From Antedon mediterranea (lineage: Eukaryota; Echinodermata; Crinoidea; Comatulida; Antedonidae), in NCBI RefSeq assembly GCF_964355755.1, contig NC_092679.1, forward strand, positions 7,378,001 through 7,442,000: a DNA stretch of 64,000 nt, given 5' to 3'. Shown one piece after another: positions 60,701 to 64,000 of the stretch (within the stretch, counting starts at the first letter, position 1; the number at the start of each line of letters is the position of its first letter). Under the pieces are notes generated by a model. That model ran no database searches. It saw only the letters and a list, made by a program, of their open reading frames with translations, and was not told the DNA's origin. Made by a program: the position numbers and the translations under genes.

Positions 60701-62704
60701 GGTTCCCTGAATAGAACCCATATAAAGTGGACACCTTCAGAACCCTGCAAAGGGTTCCCTGAATAGAACCCATATAAAGTGGACACCTTCAGGACCCTGC
60801 AAAGGGTTCCCTGAATAGAACCCATATAAAGTGGACACCTTCAGGACCCTGCAAAGGGTTCCCTGAATAGAACCCATATAAAGTGGACACCTTCAGAACC
60901 CTGCAAAGGGTTCCCTGAATAGAACCCATATAAAGTGGACACCTTCAGGACCCTGCAAAGGGTCCCCTGAATAGAACCCATATAAAGTGGACACCTTCAG
61001 AACCCTGCAAAGGGTTCCCTGAATAGAACCCATATAAAGTGGACACCTTCAGGACCCTGCAAAGGGTTCCCTGAATAGAACCCATATAAAGTGGACACCT
61101 TCAGGACCCTGCAAAGGGTTCCCTGAATAGAACCCATATAAAGTGGACACCTTCAGAACCCTGCAAAGGGTTCCCTGAATAGAACCCATATAAAGTGGAC
61201 ACCTTCAGAACCCTGCAAAGGGTTCCCTGAATAGAACCCATATAAAGTGGACACCTTCAGGACCCTGCAAAGGGTTCCCTGAATAGAACCCATATAAAGT
61301 GGACACCTTCAGAACCCTGCAAAGGGTCCCCTGAATAGAACCCATATAAAGTGGACACCTTCAGGACCCTGCAAAGGGTTCCCTGAATAGAACCCATATA
61401 AAGTGGACACCTTCAGAACCCTGCAAAGGGTTCCCTGAATAGAACTCATATAAAGTGGACACCTTCAGGACCCTGCAAAGGGTTCCCTGAATAGAACCCA
61501 TATAAAGTGGACACCTTCAGAACCCTGCAAAGGGTTCCCTGAATAGAACTCATATAAAGTGGACACCTTCAGGACCCTGCAAAGGGTTCCCTGAATAGAA
61601 CCCATATAAAGTGGACACCTTCAGGACCCTGCAAAGGGTTCCCTGAATAGAACCCATATAAAGTGGACACCTTCAGGACCCTGCAAAGGGTCCCCTGAAT
61701 AGAACCCATATAAAGTGGACACCTTCAGGACCCTGCAAAGGGTTCCCTGAATAGAACCCATATAAAGTGGACACCTTCAGGACCCTGCAAAAGGTTCCCT
61801 GAATAGAACCCATATAAAGTGGACACCTTCAGGACCCTGCAAAGGGTTCCCTGAATAGAACCCATATAAAAGTGGACACCTTCAGAACCCTGCAAAGGGT
61901 TCCCTGAACAGAACCCATATAAAGTATAATAAAACTTTATTGCTTCAATGTTCGTTTCTCGGAAAGTGTCCTCTGAATAGGTGTATCCCCCTAATCGTAG
62001 TGTCCCAAAAGAAGGGTTTTATTGTAGTATAAAATGTGTGTCATACCTGAAGCATTAGGATGTCTCTATCATAAGTTTCAATTTGAAACCTTACACTGTT
62101 GTAGTTATAAAGCTGAAAAAAAAATGAATGCTAGATCAACATATCAATCATAAAGCATGTTAATTAATTGGATACTAGATGTTAACTGTTAGACTATGTA
62201 TCATCAAGTCCAACAAACTCTCATTGTGTAAAATAGAGCCAACTTGAGCCAAATAAATGAGTCATCAAGAGCAAAATAATTAAAAGAAATCTTGGATTCA
62301 TTCACAACCTTATTTGACATACAAAGATGTTACCTGATTGAGTAATGCATAGCCGTTACGCCGCCATTGACCTGCCTGACATTGTGCTTTTAAAACTTGG
62401 ATTCTCAATGCATCTTCCATCAATTCCATTGGTGTAAGGGCTCCCTGAAAGACGGATATGACAATGTTTCTTTTATGTCCAGATTTTGTAAATAGCATGC
62501 AATTTATAATTAGTATTTTTATTAATTTAATTCAAAAACAAATTGACATAATACTTTACATCTTTGATTGGTCAATATTTATTTTCTGGTAGTGTGGGAA
62601 TTTCACTAGCAAAAATATTGTGATGTTACTATGGTTACCTACCATTGGTAAAAGGCCTTCTTTGTAGAAGTGTAAATTATATTTTCCAAGGTGTAGATGC
62701 AAAC
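45702..62704 (-). CDS. UBR1: UBR1/UBR2-type N-recognin E3 ubiquitin ligase, C-terminal two thirds (5' end off the right edge)
   Basis: Thirty coding exons with one of the alternative 53-nt pair used, 1149 residues in continuous phase: 62704-62643, 62445-62334, 62112-62047, 59054-58944, 58114-58046, 57801-57677, 57250-57198 or 57116-57064, 56846-56744, 54798-54744, 54378-54224, 54132-54042, 53787-53699, 53580-53330, 52862-52710, 52559-52513, 52179-52086, 51956-51795, 51354-51212, 50893-50800, 50706-50649, 50552-50465, 50119-49967, 49569-49351, 48857-48761, 48647-48517, 48042-47871, 47629-47552, 46975-46799, 46214-46113, 45843-45702. Landmarks: QAGQWRRNGYALLNQ, RRKRIMAQMSNMQKSFI, the RING-H2 pieces VTCILCQEE / SSCGHIMHATCW / FLCPLCE, EEKPLFGSLPSRQADC, and the C-terminal cap CLVCGKLVCSQSYCC, GCFHTPPYLDDYGE and terminal HIDWQNL. 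The family recognises N-degrons and ubiquitinates them. The UBR box should lie beyond 64000. The end resembles UBR1 more than UBR2. Confidence 0.95.
46230..46400 (-). mobile_element. Dispersed repeat, possibly the end of a Penelope-like element
   Basis: 46258-46333 is the reverse complement of 7208-7290 (core GTACCGCAAACTTTATATC). Next to it the minus strand has GATCGAAACGTCGAGAAACT after a small hairpin (GATCAA/TTGATC), a motif I associate with Penelope-like element ends. No coding part is seen. Confidence 0.4.
47275..47416. mobile_element. MITE, GCTCTGTCTACACTATC family, copy 3
   Basis: Begins AAGCTCTGTCTACACTATCA and ends GTTTGATAGTGTAGAAAAAGC; UBR intron. Confidence 0.88.
48068..48179. 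mobile_element. MITE, GCTCTGTCTACACTATC family, copy 4 (shorter)
   Basis: Begins TTAAGCTCTGTCTACACTAT and ends AATAGACAGAGCTTT. It lacks part of the right inverted end; UBR intron. Confidence 0.85.
49670..49808. mobile_element. MITE, GCTCTGTCTACACTATC family, copy 5 (right end lost)
   Basis: The left end CGCTCTGTCTACACTATCAA is intact. The copy stops after GTCAGAGAAAGTTT without GATAGTGTAGAC; UBR intron. Confidence 0.85.
52270..52495. mobile_element. SINE-like element with CCAGGTGTATAAATGGGTACCTGG hairpin
   Basis: GGCAAGAAGCTTTGCTTATG is followed by CTCTCCACCC, then the 24-bp near-palindrome (52327-52350) and GTTAGGTCAAAGCAC. It ends in an ATTATTATTA simple tail. I know this hairpin from SINE 3' domains of marine invertebrates; family assignment is from memory. 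It lies in a UBR intron. Confidence 0.5.
53166..53340. repeat. 34-bp tandem repeats merging into a duplicated exon end and splice donor
   Basis: GTGAATTGAACATTTGCGTT..ATAACTTAA repeats about four times in the UBR intron. The last unit is larger and includes CTTACTCAACATCCAT, the minus-strand exon end plus donor, present at 53282-53297 and again at 53325-53340. Confidence 0.85.
54955..56735. repeat. 34/37-bp minisatellite, about 50 copies, in a UBR intron
   Basis: Units read TACTAATCATACCTACACAC then TGAGGGCCACTACTATG (37 bp) or lack three bases (TGGCCACTACTATG, 34 bp); the two types are interspersed. The array starts within about 10 bp of the donor of exon 56744-56846 and fills the 1.95-kb intron. 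Confidence 0.96.
57064..57116 (-). CDS. UBR1: UBR gene mutually exclusive exon, downstream alternative
   Basis: 53 nt with a GCAG acceptor and GTAAGT donor, encoding AQEETGAEDVVNLVGVF plus two bases. It continues KSGTTGRGIYEL in the next exon. It is homologous to the exon at 57198-57250 and has the same length and phase. Confidence 0.9.
57198..57250 (-). CDS. UBR1: UBR gene mutually exclusive exon, upstream alternative
   Basis: 53 nt with a TTTCAG acceptor and GTAAGT donor, encoding YHHETGMDKVINLVANF plus two bases. It shares ETG..V.NLV..F with the other exon. Only 81 bp separate the two. Confidence 0.9.
58760..58920. repeat. (GTGGTGATGGTT)n simple repeat
   Basis: GTGGTT/GTGATC/GTGGTG units over about 150 bp in a UBR intron. 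The long valine-rich or threonine-rich frames through it are artefacts. Confidence 0.9.
59201..61927. repeat. 52-bp minisatellite, about 52 copies
   Basis: Unit GAATAGAACCCATATAAAGT, GGACACCTTCAGGACCCTGC, AAAGGGTTCCCT. Copies are nearly identical. The main variant is GGACCC versus GAACCC, which occurs in runs; rare changes include GGGTCCCC and AACTCATA. Confidence 0.98.
59201..62024. mobile_element. Tc1/mariner-like MITE swollen by an internal 52-bp minisatellite
   Basis: Left end CAATAGAACCC and right end GGGTTTTATTG are inverted with one mismatch and flanked by TA (59199-59200; 62025-62026), the target of Tc1/mariner elements. The sequence next to the left end (CATATAAAGTGGACACCTT) and the right end (GTGTCC..) also has mariner-MITE character. 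Almost all of the 2.8 kb is the minisatellite. Confidence 0.75.
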
Positions 62705-62822
62705 CTGTAAGTTAACAATAAACTATAATATTATGATACACCCTCTACCAAAGTCAAGTATAAACTCATAAAAAAGTCATTAAAAAGTGAAATAACAGCT
62801 TACTTACAAAGTCAACTATTAT

Positions 62823-63008
62823 ACAGATATTGACTGTTTAGAGGTTAAATATAAGATTTGACATCCCCGAGGGAATGATATTATGTTCGAGGGAATATAT
62901 ATTTCCCGAAGCGCCAGCTGAGGGAAATATATATTCCCCGAGAACTTAATATCATTCCCGAGGGGATGCCAAATCTTATATTTAACCGATATAAAAGGCA
63001 ATATCTGT
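62823..63008. mobile_element. Foldback (palindromic) element of about 186 bp
   Basis: ACAGATATTG at the left pairs with CAATATCTGT at the right. Inside, GGTTAAATATAAGATTTG and its complement, CCCCGAGGGAATGATATTA and GAGGGAATATATATTTCCC continue the palindrome to a small centre near 62915. It could form a long hairpin. Typical of a short MITE. Confidence 0.85.
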
Positions 63009-63460
63009 TATATTATATAGCCAAGAACAAGTCTGCTGCTGGGTTGGGTGAAGCTAGGCTAGGCCTCCTATAGCCTATAGTATTTGTATTGTATTTAAAC
63101 AAGCCTGCCTAGACACTTTACCTTGCGAAGAATAATATACAGATAATTACTAATTAATGATTCCTTGGCAATAAAATATTCACTTAGGCCTAGGTCGTTT
63201 AAATTAACAGAAGAATTTCCATCAATAAGCCTATTAATAATAATATTATAATCAGGTAGGCCGAATAAACAATTCGTCTTCTTCTCTTCTTCGAGGAGCC
63301 GAATCACCGGATGTTCAGCGCGTACTAGTTACTAGGTTACTACCGTGAGTATTGACCAATCACAAACGGTGTTTCATCACATTTAGGGTGGACTAATAAC
63401 AAATGAGGGCGCTATGTATGCATAGTTTAAATAGTTTAGATGATTAATTTCTTCAAGCAA

Positions 63461-63535
63461 GCTACGTGGCGCAGCGGTTGAAGCGTTGTCTTGCGATGGA
63501 GTGACAATTCCACCCGAGTTCAAGATCGAGTAGAT
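63461..63535 (+). mobile_element. Degenerate tRNA-like SINE head
   Basis: Box A-like TGGCGCAGCGGTTGAAGC and box B-like GAGTTCAAGATCG at tRNA spacing, with CTAC/GTAG-like ends. The cloverleaf is imperfect. Confidence 0.4.
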
Positions 63536-63578
63536 GACTTTTGTTTATTTATCGGCAACGCGAGTGTTGGCACACGAA

Positions 63579-63678
63579 AATTACACAGTCAATATCATCG
63601 TACTCGAGAATCTATATGTTTAATGACAGGGGACACGATAATTACGCGAAAATTACACAGTCAATATCATCGTTCTCG
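63579..63678. repeat. Direct repeat of about 30 bp, two copies
   Basis: CGAAAATTACACAGTCAATA followed by TCATCGT(A/T)CTCGAG occurs at about 63577 and 63645, 68 bp apart. Confidence 0.9.
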
Positions 63679-63847
63679 AGGATATATACGATTTACGATC
63701 CTCGCAGCGGTAGTCATGTGATGCAGTTTCAACCAATCACGTTCGCGTATTTACATAGGCTATGTAATATAAACTCATAACAAATAGTTAACATAACAAA
63801 AGCGAAATCACAGTTTACATTCTTTTTTAATGTACAAAGAATATCCT

Positions 63848-63990
63848 AAGGCTCTGTCTACACTATCAAACTAGATTGAACAAAAAGTGTGATGTGCCCA
63901 AATACAGTAGTGATATGACATCATTGTGTCCATATATGGGCACATCAAATTTATTTGTCACAGAAAGTTTGATAGTGTGGACAGAGCTTA
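63848..63990. mobile_element. MITE, GCTCTGTCTACACTATC family, copy 6
   Basis: Begins AAGGCTCTGTCTACACTATC and ends GTTTGATAGTGTGGACAGAG. The centre shares TGTGATGTGCCCAAATA and TGGGCACATCA with other copies. Confidence 0.9.
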
Positions 63991-64000
63991 ATAATATATA

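Larger units (their letters stand above)
62705..64000. other. Right edge: UBR intron with small mobile elements
   Basis: No further UBR exon was recognised; the next upstream exon must lie past 64000. The stretch holds a foldback element, a tRNA-like SINE head, a pair of 30-bp direct repeats and a MITE copy. Confidence 0.6.

Noticed and set aside
59201-61927. CRISPR-like regularly spaced repeats
   Set aside because: The 52-bp units are contiguous with no unique spacers and sit in a eukaryotic intron; this is a minisatellite.
63095-63307. 70-codon minus frame as a possible upstream UBR exon
   Set aside because: The sequence does not resemble UBR1/UBR2, and junction phase to 62704 is not supported.

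Overview
This is AT-rich animal nuclear DNA: many short exons with GT..AG junctions, long introns full of transposon debris and minisatellites, and no prokaryotic features. The gene content (an F-box/WD40 protein, mitochondrial bL33, an OvoA-type methyltransferase domain, a MacroD-type macrodomain, a UBR1/UBR2 ubiquitin ligase) and the repeat types (non-LTR elements, tRNA-SINEs, MITEs) fit a marine deuterostome invertebrate, perhaps an echinoderm. The taxon is inferred, not demonstrated. All gene models were built by eye from splice signals, reading phase and family similarity, so single exon edges may be off by a base.

Layout. (1) 1-10242, minus: 11 coding exons of an F-box/WD40 gene whose 3' end lies beyond the left edge; its introns hold several minisatellites. 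(2) 12741-22576, plus: an 11-exon gene for a membrane-anchored protein with two START-like lipid-binding domains. Its introns carry a 5'-truncated LINE, an 823-bp DNA element with an 8-bp target duplication, and a tRNA-like gene. (3) 24795-25837, minus: a complete four-exon gene for mitochondrial ribosomal protein bL33m (MRPL33), invisible as a long ORF. (4) 26046-35095, plus, head-to-head with MRPL33: a four-exon gene for a stand-alone OvoA C-terminal-type methyltransferase with a hydrophobic N-terminus. Its first intron (7.5 kb) is a transposon nest: a LINE interrupted by an LTR element with seemingly identical LTRs and by a poly(A) retroposon. (5) 36793-44145, plus: an eight-exon MacroD-type macrodomain gene with an altered substrate loop, a charged insert and a proline-rich tail. 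(6) 45702 to beyond 62704, minus: 29 constitutive exons plus one mutually exclusive exon pair of a UBR1/UBR2-type ligase. The N-terminal part (UBR box and ClpS-like region) lies beyond the right edge.

There is no operon-like or multi-gene system here. The most interesting signals are the paired 53-nt UBR exons, which must be spliced mutually exclusively to keep frame; the stand-alone ovothiol-type methyltransferase; the modified macrodomain; and a mariner-like MITE whose interior has grown into a roughly 52-copy minisatellite. A six-copy MITE family is concentrated in and around the macrodomain and UBR genes.
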